A stretch of 64,000 nucleotides of DNA from Psoroptes ovis. Lineage: Eukaryota; Arthropoda; Arachnida; Sarcoptiformes; Psoroptidae. The stretch lies in assembly GCA_002943765.1 (NCBI GenBank), contig PQWQ01000001.1, positions 5,305,501 through 5,369,500 on the forward strand, in the 5' to 3' direction. The notes beneath the pieces were generated by a model. The model was not told the origin of the DNA, made no database searches, and was given only the letters and a program-made list of their open reading frames with translations. Position numbers and translations under genes: made by a program. This document shows positions 15,601 through 29,600 of this stretch, piece by piece. Positions within the stretch are counted from its first letter, which is position 1. Each line of letters begins with the position of its first letter.

Positions 15601-18600
15601 AACGAACGAATAAACAAACAAAACCGACCAACCAAAAAATCAACGAAGCGTTTGATTCTTATTTTCTCTGGTACCAGAGAGAGTACCGAAGATGTACGAA
15701 GATGGTACACATCGATTGTTTCAATTTTTTTAAGGGTAATAACCGAAGAAAACGGTGAAACATCAGCAGCAGCAGCAGTGATAATTGATGCAGCAGTATG
15801 ACATTCGAAAACTTCGAAAATAAGATATTAGATTGTTCGAAAAGTTCTTGTTGATTTTTCAATTATTTTCTACGATATAACCGGGAAAAACTTTCCGGAC
15901 AACCTGATAAAATTATCCTTCTTGAAATCTTTGGAACCTTTTAAAACAGAAAGATTTATATTTCTACACTGAAAAAAAATAATGACAAACTTTGAATGAT
16001 TTTCAGCCACTTTGGGCCGTATGACAATGATGATACATTTTGATGTTTTGATGTGCGCTTTTTTCAATGGTAAAACACTGAAATTATGTACAATTTCCAG
16101 TAGATTGAATTCAATTCAGCGAAATTGTACTGAAATTGCTGGGAATTGCATCAAATTTTCAAGGGAAAAATGATGTAAAATTGAAATCATCGTATCATCA
16201 CATCTATCTGACTGAATGGCTGATTATAATCATACATAGACATAAACACCATGTTTACAGTTTCTGTTTTGCTGTCTCTGTCTCTGTCTCTGACTCATTT
16301 ACATTATTTGTTTTGTTACGAAGCATCATCAGGATGACAATTTCATTTTAGATTCATTCAACCATACGATAATCGATGATTGAATGTACAATTTTAATCG
16401 AATGAATCAACGATATTTCATTATCATAAGCATAGTTTTGGGTTATTTGTTGATGTATTCATTACACAATCCACATCAATTGTGATTGAAATTGTGTCCA
16501 ATTTCACAAAGGAAAAAGAAAGTTTAAGGCCCTACGGCCTTAAAGGAAATTGAAAAATAATCGAAAAAAATATTGAAAAGATACGAACCAAACGAATACC
16601 GGTTTGTGGATCAACATAATTGGAAATTTTTTGATTACTTTGTATACGACGTTCATCACCTAAATCGTAAATATATTTGGAAGGGGTAGAAATATTGAAA
16701 AGTAAAAAGGAATATGATTAAATTCAAGCAATAATAACAAGAATCGAAATCATTTCAATATAATTGAAATATTAGGTTGTCCGAAAAGTTTTTGCCGGTT
16801 ATATCGTAGAAAATAATTGGAAATCGGCAAGAACTTATGGGACAACCAAATATATTGTCTCATACAACATACCACTATTGCACGTAAACCATGCATTCAA
16901 TGCATTCAACGTACGACAACGTAATATTGTTGATTTTCCACGAACAATATATGAATCGATTGGTTCCTCTTCAAAACGTAAACCTTTTGGATTATTTTTA
17001 TTATTATCATTACCACCATTATTATTGTCCAATGATAATGTTGGCGATGATGATTCAGATGAAGGCAATAATGGTAAATTGATCAACGATTCATCATCCA
17101 TATTGTCATTAATTGATTTTAATGTTGTCGTCGTTGATGATGATGAATTTGAATTTATCATGGATAAATTATGCAAATGATTATTATTATGTGGATGATG
17201 ATGGTGATTACCATGATGGTGATTATTACCATGATGATGATTATTATTAAGATGTTGTTGTTGATTACGATTATTCAATGTTGATGTTAGATTCATGATG
17301 GCCGATGTTGTTAATGTTAGATTGGCATCTGGAAAATTTGGAGAAATTGAAAATTTCAAAGAAAAATAAAAGAAATTTCATGAGAAAATTGAAATATTAA
17401 ACAATGGAAATATTAAGACGCAGAGGTTATCCCATAAGTTTCTGACGTTTCTTTAAATTCTTTTTCATTCGAAAAACGGCAAGAACTTATCGGACAACCA
17501 CCAAATAATAAAAGGTTGATCGAACGTGTAAACAAAATTTTAATTTCTTCTCAAAAGTAATTTGATATTGCAGCAACAACAACAGCAATTTACAAATCAA
17601 CAGAAACCAATGAACACAACAAAAACATTCAAACATTCTGTGGCACAATTATTTTGTGGTTTATTCATTTGTTTATATTCACGATTGAATAAATGGGGAA
17701 AAATAATGAATAAATAAATAAATTTACGGTGTTAATAATAATAAGTAAAATACACAGAGTGAAACAAATCAATAAATCTATAAACAAATCAAAAAAGTGA
17801 AATTTTGAAATTTTGTTTTTTGAAATTCAAAAAAATAAAAATAAATAAATACTAATCGATACCATATGTGCTGCACTATTACACACTTAACCAATGATAA
17901 TTCAATGAAATTTTTTTTTTTTTTTTTTTGGTTTGATTTTTCTATGATTTTTGCTTGATAATAATTTATTGATTCAAAAATAATTAACAATTTTTGGCCT
18001 AAATAAAAATGTTTTTCAACTAAAATTCAATCATTACATGTAAACGATTGATTTCATAGAAATGAAAACATGGAGAGTATCAAATTTCAACCCAAAATTC
18101 AATGGAAATTCTGCAATTTTCACACAAAAATTCAATTGTTCAATTTTGCTTTATTTTGTATTTTTTGAGCTTCAAACACACTGATACACTGAGTCAAAAT
18201 GGAACCAAAACTAAAATATATATTCCCAAACCAAAAATCGAGAAAAAAACATCTGTCGATCTGAATTGATTCAAATTGAATTTAAATTGAATTCATTTTG
18301 TTTTACCAGAATAAATTCACAACAAATGAACATTTCAACACAAAATGACCAGAAAATCATGTAAAATTTACACATAAAATGAAATGAAATGCACTCTCAT
18401 TTTGCTATGATTACATAAATTATCCGAAGATTTCATTTAGATTTTGCTGTGATTTTGTCATTATAATAATAATAATCATGGTTATAATGACTATGTTGTA
18501 CAGGATTTTGTTGAATTATGAAATATTCATTCATTCATTCATTTCAATTCAATACGGTGATGAAAACCTTGAAGCCTCATGCAATCGAAGAAAAATTATT

Positions 18601-20597
18601 TTTAAATTTGATTTTTGTTTAGATTTATTTGGTTAACATTGATAATAACAGCCAAGGAGAGCCTAAAACCCCTGAATTCAAAGATAATTAACCATAATTG
18701 GTGCTAAATTCGGTTAAATATTCAAACAAACAAACCAAACAAACAAGTAAAATCATAGGTAAAAACCTTTTTGAAATTTTTGTATTATTAGATTCAACTC
18801 AATTCAATGCTTATAATCGTTTATTTATGATAATTGACCATTTTGTAAATGTATTAGGTATTGTTGTCCGAAAAGTTTATTCGGCTTAATCAATCGAGAG
18901 TTGCTCATAAAAATCGGCCATAACTTTCCGGATAACCGAATATATTTTTACCAGTTTTTTTTAGCGAAAATAAAAAATCGTGCATTAGGTGGAAACACAC
19001 CTTGTTTGTTTCATAGAGTATTAATGGCTTGAAAAAGCAGCAGAAATCAGAGGTTATGAAATGTTGGGATTTAAACATTCGAAGAAACGAAAATAGACGA
19101 AATAAATAAACATTTCTTGAAAAAAATAAATTATTGGTTTGAAATTAAAGATGTTCGAAAAATGAATTTCAAATGATAGATTTACACCAAGTTCTACCTT
19201 GCCAAAATAGTCTTAAATTGTGAATAAATTTGCGAATTTCTTCATTCGCTAAATAATTCAAAATCACTAATTCAAATGTATGTGTACGAATATTAGGTTG
19301 TCCAGAATGTTCTAGCCGATTTTCATTGGCAACTCTCGATTGATTAATCGGAATGAACTTTTCGGACAACCTGATACATTAAAAGATTTGGTCGAAAAAA
19401 AAAAATATGACAGGTAAAACCGGAGAAAAAACCTCTGCCACACAATAATAATAACAAAGATGATGACGATAATAGACTCGTCAATAATTTAATAAAATGA
19501 AATGAATTCAATGTTAAAATTTAAAACAAAATAAAAAAAAATACAAGAAATTCACATACAAATTCAACTAATAAAAGTCATTCACATTCTACACTTTTTC
19601 ATTCAATATTTTTTTTCACATTAAAATTCAATTGAAAAGGTAAAAAATGTAATATTAAGGTGTGCATATTATGCATGTGAGAGTAATGAGGAGAAAAGAT
19701 GCTAAAAATAAGTAAATAAACCAAAGAACACACATAAGAAATGACAGTGAGTAAATATTCAGTGTATTTTAATGGATTGAATGTAATGAAAGCCTTAATT
19801 TTTAGACCAAATAAATGGTTTTTAGAACGAATTTCTATGGAAAATGGAACAGAACCATGCTTGAGCAAAAAGTTTCAATGTATTTCAATTCGTGTGTTTC
19901 AATGTGTGCTTCAGTATTTTTTTAATTAATAATTAATTATTAATTTTGTCATATTTCAATTTAGTTTCAATGAATATAAATGCGAAATAAGAAACTTTAT
20001 GAGAATCAAACAAGGGTAAAACCCTTGAAAAAGCTGAAAAAAAGTTTTCACTTATTTATTCATTTATTAATTTATACATTTTTTCAGGGTTTAAAGCTTA
20101 TGAACATGAGCATTTTTGCGGTTTGAGTTTCGTGAAACTCATTGACATTTCTGCATAATGAAAATGATAATAGAAATGTTCATCAAGGAGATTAAGATAT
20201 CAGAAAAAAAATTAAAGAATTTCAAAGAAATATTAGGCTGCCCGAAAAGTTTTTACCGATTTTATCGTAAGGAATTATGAGAAAATCGGCAAGAACTTAT
20301 CGAACAACCTAATAAAAATTGAAAAAAAGACAACAACGTTGGAAACAACGACACCCTGTTCGACCCTGTAAATTGTCCATCTCAAAATTAATAATGAATA
20401 TACACCAAAGATACACCAAAATAAGAAATACACGAATTGAAAGATTCATTAATTATCAATGAGATGATAAATTCACTAAACATTTCAAACAACCATAAGT
20501 AAAAACCAAATAAAAAACTCAATGAAGACCTTATTATCTATCGGTTATATCGGTATTACACAACAACAACCTTAGCAGTAGTCATTTATTTATTTTC

Positions 20598-20629
<32 letters not shown>

Positions 20630-23600
20630 GAAAAATGATAAATATACCCAAAACAATTCAATTTTTCAAAGCAAAAAATTCAATTGAATTGAATACAATT
20701 CAATTTTCTGTGTGTGTGTGTGTGTATATTTTTCAAACAATTCAATTGGTTTTGAAAATTTTGATTAATTGAATTTGTTTGATCATTTTTTTTCCCATTG
20801 TTCCCAGTGTTCGAGAAATTGTTCTTCAAATAATGATGAATCGATCGATCGATTGTTATTTATTAATTTACATTCAATGAATGAAGAATTGAATTTTATT
20901 TCGGAAAAATTTTACCGAAATAAAATTTCATTCAATTCAAAGCATCAAATTCATTCAATTTTTATCCCCGGCAAGAATTACGGAACAAAACAAGATAATT
21001 TCAACCGAAAAAATAGAATGACAGAAGCATAAGAAACACCAGATATACCATAATATTTCAATGAGAATTTATTTTTTTACGTTTAAAATAATGATATATT
21101 CAATGCATGATAATTCATTCATTCATAAATTCATTAATTTTTCAGAAATAAAAAAATGAGATAATAATTTACGATCTATTAATTAAGATATATGATTATG
21201 ATGACATTTATTTTCATTATCTCTTTGGTTGGTCATCTGAAGTTTTCAATTTTCAGTTTCAAAATTCGAAAGGGTTATGCGCATTCAATTCAGTTTATAT
21301 TCTGGTGAATTTCAAAAATTCCAGTCGACAAAACAAGCATCACATAAAACAATCATTATTCATATATGTGTGTCTTGGTGATAAATATGAAATAGTAGGT
21401 TGTCCGAAAAGTTTTTGCCGATTATATCGAAGGGAATTATGAAAAAATCGGCAAGAACTTATCGGACAACCTAATATTTCGTCCGACTAATTCATTTATT
21501 TTGAATGGTAGAAAATCCAAAAATCCATATTGATTCTAATTTGTCATAATAAACAACTGGCGAATTGGATGGAAATGTATTAACCAAAAACGGATGCAAT
21601 CGTTGGGCCATGTTGTTGCAGATTTCACAAAAGGACAAGACAAGCTTCACAAACAACTACCAGTTCACATTCATGTTCGAAATGAATGAAGCAAAAAACA
21701 TATGAAGTCAATGGCAAAGCCATTGATAATCCTGTGTGTCACTGGTGTGTGTGTGTGTGTGTTATCAGTGAATTATATTTGTGGACCTAACGATGAACCA
21801 ACAGTAAGCCGACAGCAGCAACGACTAAAATAATGGAAGAAAATTTAATCCGATTAAATTTAAACGAAAAATAAATGGAATGTCCACGAGAATCTAAAAC
21901 AAGAATCGATTGATGAATGAATGAATGAATGAAACGAATAAATGAATGAATTCAACGTTTATTCATTCAATTCATTAATCTAATCATTTGTTCCTCGTTA
22001 TTTTTTGTTTTGTTTTCGACGATTGAAGATTCAATGAAAATCCAATTCTTCCATTAGAAAATAGCAAAATTCGATGATATATCAGAGGTTAAATATATTT
22101 AAAATGTTTTTTTTTTTAAATAAAAGATGATAAACACTGAGAGAATGAATCTTTGTTTCAATGAAATATTTATAAAATGATAAAATATTACATTGTCCGA
22201 AAAGTTCTTGCCGATTTTCCAATGATTTTCTATGATATGACCGGCAAAAACTTTCCGGACAACCTAATATAATTTAATTCCGAACTAAAACACTGATAAT
22301 AATAATAATAATAATCATGATCGACCAAAGAGAGGATCAAATATGTTTATCCGGTTTTGTTTTGGTAATTTTTCATTTATTTTATTTAATTTTTTATTTT
22401 TGGTAAAATTTACCCAGTAAATAAATGAATTTCATTCATTTCGATCAGCCTAACATAGACACACACTGACTGACACACAGACAATTCGGTTAAACGGATT
22501 AATTCTTCAATTAATTCTGGTGTTGTTTGTTATTTTTCAGTTGGTTCATTCATTCATTCATTTATTTATGTGAAAAATACAAACAAATTCGATAGAAAAT
22601 GTTTCGATAGAAAACAATGGAACTTCATTGTAAAACTTTAAACTTCATGATTTTAAATGAAACTTTATGAAATGAAATTTTTAAAATGAAATTTTTGAAA
22701 GAAAAATTCATTAAAATTCATAGATTTTCAAAACATTTTCATTTTTATCTATTTATGTCTATTTTTATCAACTTTTGTCCACGTGTTTCATACTTATAGA
22801 ACATTATCAAGCAAAGCAAGCGAGCAAACTAAGCGACAATGTAAATTCAGTTTCACACGTGTCATTTTAAACAAAAAAAATTTTAATTTAGATTAAAATC
22901 AAACAAAAAACTGAGAAATGAAAACATGAACTTGACTAATTCAGCCGACAAACAAGCAAACAAGCCAACAAGCAAACACCAAGCAAAGCTAATCAAAAAT
23001 ATTGAAAAATATCAGAGAAAAAAATTCAGTTTGACAGTGAAACACATCCGAAAATAAATAAACAATTATAAATGTTTTTGAATGGAGAATGAATTTGTTC
23101 GTCACAAATTGAATCTCAGCTGAAATCAAGCCGAACATCAGAGTAATCATCATCGTAGAAAAATAATGAAACAAATTGCAATTCATTCATTTGCTACATT
23201 TCTATTATTTCAATTCCTCAATAATTGTTTTTTTAGATATTTTTCAATGCTAAAAATGCCTGAATAGAGCTGAATTCAATGCATTTGATGGCATTTTTTG
23301 CTCGTTCATTTGATGATATTTTGGCAGAAAAATTTCTGTGTATTTCGATTGTGATGCAAACTAAACTAAAAATAATGTGAAAAAATAACTAAAAGACAAT
23401 CGATGAAACGACGATAATAATAATAATAATAATGATGATGACAATTTGCTTTTACAATTTGACAAAAATTCAATATTTCAATTGATGAATCGATCGATGG
23501 TTGCGTTGTTTCTGGTGTATTTTTTATTTTATTTTTTTGAGGCCATCAATGGCAGAAAATGTTAGTAGATTGATGCCAATGTATTTATTATAGGAAGAGT

Positions 23601-26600
23601 AGAATTTTCAGATTCACATTCAATTTATTTCGGATCGATTTTTTTTTCGGGCTCTTCTGTGGGTGCACAGCACAGAAAAATCATTCAATCCATGAATTCC
23701 ATAGAAATTCATAGGAAATATAAATGAATCCAATGCGTAAAAAATATACAGCATCAAACAACACCAAAGAAACAAGAATCATTATCATTTTGAATTGTAC
23801 AAAATTGTACAAATAATAATGATGTTCCACTGTGCTGGAATTTGGCAAAAACGCTAATCAGACATTGTTTTATTTGCAAGTACAAATATATCTCGGAAAA
23901 AACTGGCAAATATCGATTCACCAATGAAATTCAATGGAAAAAAAACTGAAATTTTCAATGTAAATTCTATGGGAAAAATCAATGGCGAAAATTTGCTAAA
24001 ATTTTCAAAGAAATGGTAAAATTGGCATCATTTTTTTCTTCACTCATATAAGGAGTTTAATGGCTAAAAATAAATAATTTCTTTGAATTTCTTTAAATTC
24101 GTTCGAATAAACGGAATTTCTTTGTTTATTTTCTTATTGTATATGAGTATTATATGAGAAATTGCACCCGCAAATAACCGGATAAAGATTTTAGCGAGAT
24201 AAAGACATGGATTTTCGGCTAATTTTCTTAAAAATTTGAATAAATTTCAAAGGAAATTTTGTGTGCGAATTGAAATAATAACACGGAATGAAATCATGAA
24301 TTTAAGATTTTTAAAAATTTTAAAATTTTAAAATTTCAAAACAAGCTAAAAGCCTATGAATTTTCACCAATGTTTGGCGCCGGAAATTTGTAATATTCAC
24401 CAACACAAACACAAGCAAACGGCACCAAACAACATCAAATTAATGCAATTAAAAATCGGAGATTTTCTTCAAAAAGATTATCGAATTCATTCAATTGATT
24501 GACATTTTGCGAACTGTTTGCTTTGAGAGATTCACTCGATATTCTAATCGAAAAATTCAATTTCCAAATAATCTTAATGATTTTATCTTATTTAAAATCA
24601 CATTAATTGATATATTTTCACTTTACATTTGTGGAAAAAATCTGAAAACATTCACAAGACATGTTTTCAATCATTTATCAAATATAGTCACAAGTGTAAT
24701 TCAAATGAAATATATTCATTTTAAATGAATTTTGAAATGAAAAAAAAAACAAAAAACTTTGTCGCTAAATTATCAAATAATATTTAAAATGTTTGATTTC
24801 AAACATTTTCATCATTTTTACATGAATTTTCAATGCAGCCAACACACACACACACACATGAAACTCATAGGCCATTATCTTTGTAAATATTCTCATTATT
24901 ATCTTATGTTGAATGTAAATATTATTCGAGAAGATGGAAAATAAAAATGTTTATTTGTCGATAATGTTTGTTCACTTTGAATCTATTCTGAATGAAATGA
25001 AATTATTTGAATCTCTTAAAATCATTTTAAAAATTATTATTTCAAATGAAAAATTCTCGAGAAATGAAAAAAAAACTTGTCCGTATTTTTCAATTTTCGA
25101 CGAAATTTCAAGAAATCATCATAAAAAAAATATCATTAAAATTTCAAAATAATTTCTAAATTCATATATTAGGTTGTCCGAAAAGTTCATTCGGCTTAAT
25201 CAATAGAGTTGCACATGAAAATCGGCCAGAACTTTTCGGACAGCATAATATTTATTATTCAGATATATTTGTGTTGATGTTTACCATTTAAGTAGAATAT
25301 TAAAAAAAATCTAAAATGAAAAATCCATTAAGATAAAATTGATTTTTGTTTTTGCATTTTTCTTTTTTACTTTTCATTTGTGCATATTATTTTATTTCAA
25401 TTTTTATTTTTAAATGTGATAAGCAACAAAAATTTAACTGTCAATTTATGTTTTATTTCTTATGTGTTTATGTATGCATAGTCTTTCTATCTTTTTTATT
25501 TAGGTTGCCCGGAAAGTTTTGACCGATTTTCATGAAGAACTCTATTCGATTAATCAGAATGAACTTTTCGGACAATCTAATATATATTCGTTTATTTGCT
25601 TGAACAAACATCATACAAAAAACACACAAACATACACCAACAATTTCTATAATAAAAATGCATGGGACGATGGTTTATGAAAAAATTTTGTTTTTTTCAA
25701 ACATCATAGAAAAGCCATAAAATTTTGTTGTTTTGTTGGGGGATAATTTGAAAATTACTCGAAATGAATTTGTCAAAAACAATATTCATGCAAAGAAATG
25801 AGCCAAACATAAAACATTCAAAGTAAAAAGCATCGGAAAAAATCTTGAATAAATATTATCATTTAAATGAAATGGTAACGAAACACAAATAATACTCGAA
25901 CATATGGTTCAATTCATGCAATTTGCAAAGCATTTTAATTAAAGAAATATTAGAAATGATATATGTTCAAAGCATCGTTTCGTAGTCATTATTCATTGAA
26001 GCAAGAGCATGGCTCGTGTGCACATTTGCGGGTCCACAAATGGACCTAAGAATGTCATTCATTCATTCACTCATTCGATGCAATGTGACAGATAATTTTT
26101 CTGAAGGAAGAAGAATTTCGTAAAAAGAAAAAATGAATTAATTGAAAATTGCTGCTGCTTTTGTTTATTTTATATTGTTTCATTTTGCTTTTGAATGTAT
26201 TTGATTAGTGATCAGCGAAAGATTGCCCTGATTATTAATTTCGATATTTCTTGGGTTGAGATATGGTTTTGTTTTTTCGTTGTTGGCATCTTTTGATAAA
26301 GAAAATTATTGAATTCGAGAGAGAGATACAATATTTGATTTCAAGATGAATTTTACTTTCAAATATTTGCTTTGAATTAATGGAAATTGATATAAGAAAA
26401 ACACACACAATCATTATATGTGTTTGAATTATGTGCGCAAAAATGATATGAATTGATTTCAATTATTAGCACACACACACAGAAATTATTCAAACCATTC
26501 GAATTCAAATAATAGTGGGTAGATGGGGAAAATGAATTCCAATTGAATTTTGATTAAATGTTATTTGAATTATTCAAATTATTATTATCAGAAATTATTG

Positions 26601-29600
26601 CATAATAATTTCTGATAATAATAATTTGAATATTTCACCCAGGAAATCAAATTAAAAGCAGAAAGATGGATGCAAATTAAGTGTTTTATTGGTGAATCAA
26701 TGAATGAAAGAATGAATACATTTTTGGTGAATGAATGAATTCAAATGAAATAATCATCATCATCATCATCATTTGACAAACATTTGACATTTGGAAATGT
26801 TTGGACTAAATTCATTGATTCGAATGGCGAATTTTGCTTCATCCAATTCTAACTGATCACTGAAATAGCTGTCAGGCATCATCCTTTTTTTTGGGCAACA
26901 AAAAAGCCTGAATCATTCATGACTAAGTGGAAATGTAAAGAAATGCCCCTGATCAATCATTATTAATCAATGAATCAATGAATCAATCAACCGATGGATG
27001 GATGAATTTAAATAACCAAAAATATTGTGGAATGAACTGAACTAAAACTGAACTAAACAGTAATTTAATTGAATGTAGGCGTACTTTTATATATTTGAAA
27101 TGTAAACAAACATTTAATTGCTGATCATTACATCAAACAGAGAATACAGGGAAAAACATCAATTATCGTCATCATTATTTTCGGGAAAATAATTTGTGGA
27201 TTTAAATTACGATGAATCATTGGCATTTCTTCGATTCAATTTAAATTCAAATTTAATTTAAATAAATTGTGGAAATGAATTTGAGGTAAACCCAAAACAA
27301 AACAAAGGTCATTTACAACGTCGATTAAGGTGTGTGTTTGGTGCGCGAGCGATGCGAATTGATGCTTGTATTTGAATATATTTTGAATATTCATTGTATA
27401 ATCACACAATGGAATTAATTCATTCAAAAATTTTTGAAAAAATTCAACGAATCAACATCAATAATTATATATTATTGAATATTTGAATATTATTCGGAAT
27501 GGAGAAGAAAATATTTGAATGGGAAAATGAATAAATATCATTCAAATGCATTGAAAATTCCATGCATTAAAATGAAAATTCTGAAATTGAATCCCCGTGC
27601 AACATCAACAATCGTTAATACACGATACACAAGCTCTGTGAATCTATTCTAAATCTGTCCATTGCTAATGTCTATGCCTGTGTATGTGAATAAACATCAT
27701 CATCAACGGAATGGCAGGCGAGAACGAAAATCATTATAATTATCATCAAACGAATTGCAACCAGATATTGTAATAATATGTCATTGTCGATGTATTTTCA
27801 TTATTATTATTATTTCATCATCATTAAATTTTTCGTTGAATTTCGCTAAATTTTGATTGACGACTGATTTGATGATGACTATCAAAAGATATGATGATCG
27901 ACAAACAAATGGTCGATTTGAAACGAAAATACAATTGAAATTGATGTAAATGAATGGAAATTGAAAATGAATGAAACATTTGAATGGAAAAATAATAATG
28001 AAAATCCACAGTGAATCAACGATCGACAGCGAATACAGCAAAGAAAAACTCCCACAAATCATTAAATTATCTAATTCATTGTTTGCTTCGAGCTTACCAC
28101 TGTTTGAAATGCCGAATCGTCAGAGAATTTCTTAACAATTACATCAAATAATGATCATTTGAAATCATCAAATTCGTAATTCAACGAATAACAATGATTG
28201 AATCAAATGGATGAATCGAAAATGAATGGAAAAAATCATGATCATGAAAATATGAATGGTGAATGAATGATGGATTGCTGCCGCCATTGCACACTTGCAC
28301 ATCAATACATCAATGCACACACACATTGAAATACATGTGCATATTCAGACAATTATCATTATTTGATGAAAGATAAAAGAATAAGAAAATAATCGAGATA
28401 ATCATCATCGAAACAATTAGTGGCTAAATGTATGTATTTTCTTTTCGCTGAAAATGTTCAGCATTTAGTCAGCATCCCTTTTATTATTATTTTTCAGTGC
28501 ATAGAAATTCAATAGACTTGTAATGCGGGGTAATTTCTCTGAGAATTCAAAATGAAAATAAATTTTTGTTCGAATTTAATCGTGATAATAAAATAATGAT
28601 GATCAAGATATGATGTTTGCTTATCATCAAGGAGGAAAACTAAATAAATAAATGAAAATTTTTAAAAATTGAAATATTCATAGGCATTTATTCAATATTT
28701 CAACATATTTCAACGTGTATAATGTGGAATATACATCAATGTCTATATGGGATAATTGTAATTGAAATTTAAGAACATTGCCAATAAATAATGGCAAAAA
28801 ATGAATAAATTTTGTCGTAATATATGATTGATAAGATTGTAATTTGATTGTAGATAATGATATTCATATAAATAATAATAATCATGATGATCATATACAG
28901 CCATGATCATCATCATCATTAACCACTGTTATCAATCATCATAGAAAACCATTAAAATTATCGAAATCATCGCAAAAAGTAAAAGAGATCATTGAACGAT
29001 GCCGTACACAAACATTGCTGCTGTTGAGTGATTGCCGCTTGATTAAATAAGAAATGAATTTCAAAATCTGAAAATCTGAAATGAATGTCATTGAATTATC
29101 CATCATAATTAGTCGATGAATTGAAACAACGAATTGAAAATTGTTCGAGGGAAAATAAATCAAACTGAATCAAATTGATGAATTTGAATATATTGGAAAC
29201 ATATTTGTATTTTGAGGCACACATGTGTGTCGATGATTGAGTAGAAATAAATAAATCAAAAGAAATCAAATAAATCAAATGAATCAATTTGAATGAAAAT
29301 TCATATTTTTTCAATATGAATTTCATTCGAAAAATGAAATTAAAAATAATAATTAATTCATTTTTCATTTAAAATTTGATTCAATTTGGCTGGAATTTGA
29401 CTGGATTTCATTTGAAATGAAAGCGAAATCACTGAAATTCCGAAGAATTCAATTGGAATTCATGGATTTGTTTCACTCTCAATTCATTGTTTTAGGCATG
29501 TTTTAGTATATGGAAGCATTGTTCGATGATGTTATTTGTATTTGCGTGTGCAAATATTTGCTTAGAAATCAAATAGAAAACGAATTCAAATTCAAACAAA

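Larger units (their letters stand above)
13135..16588 (-). other. UNC5 intron 3 (about 3.5 kb)
   Basis: It holds three MITEs (14907-15908), a GGAATGGAA-type tandem stretch near 13490-13530, a 15-bp-arm hairpin around 13387-13451 (GAGTTTTATTTATTT and its complement), a T run at 15480, and a GC-rich 9-bp hairpin at 16523-16544. No coding sequence is supported. Confidence 0.65.
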
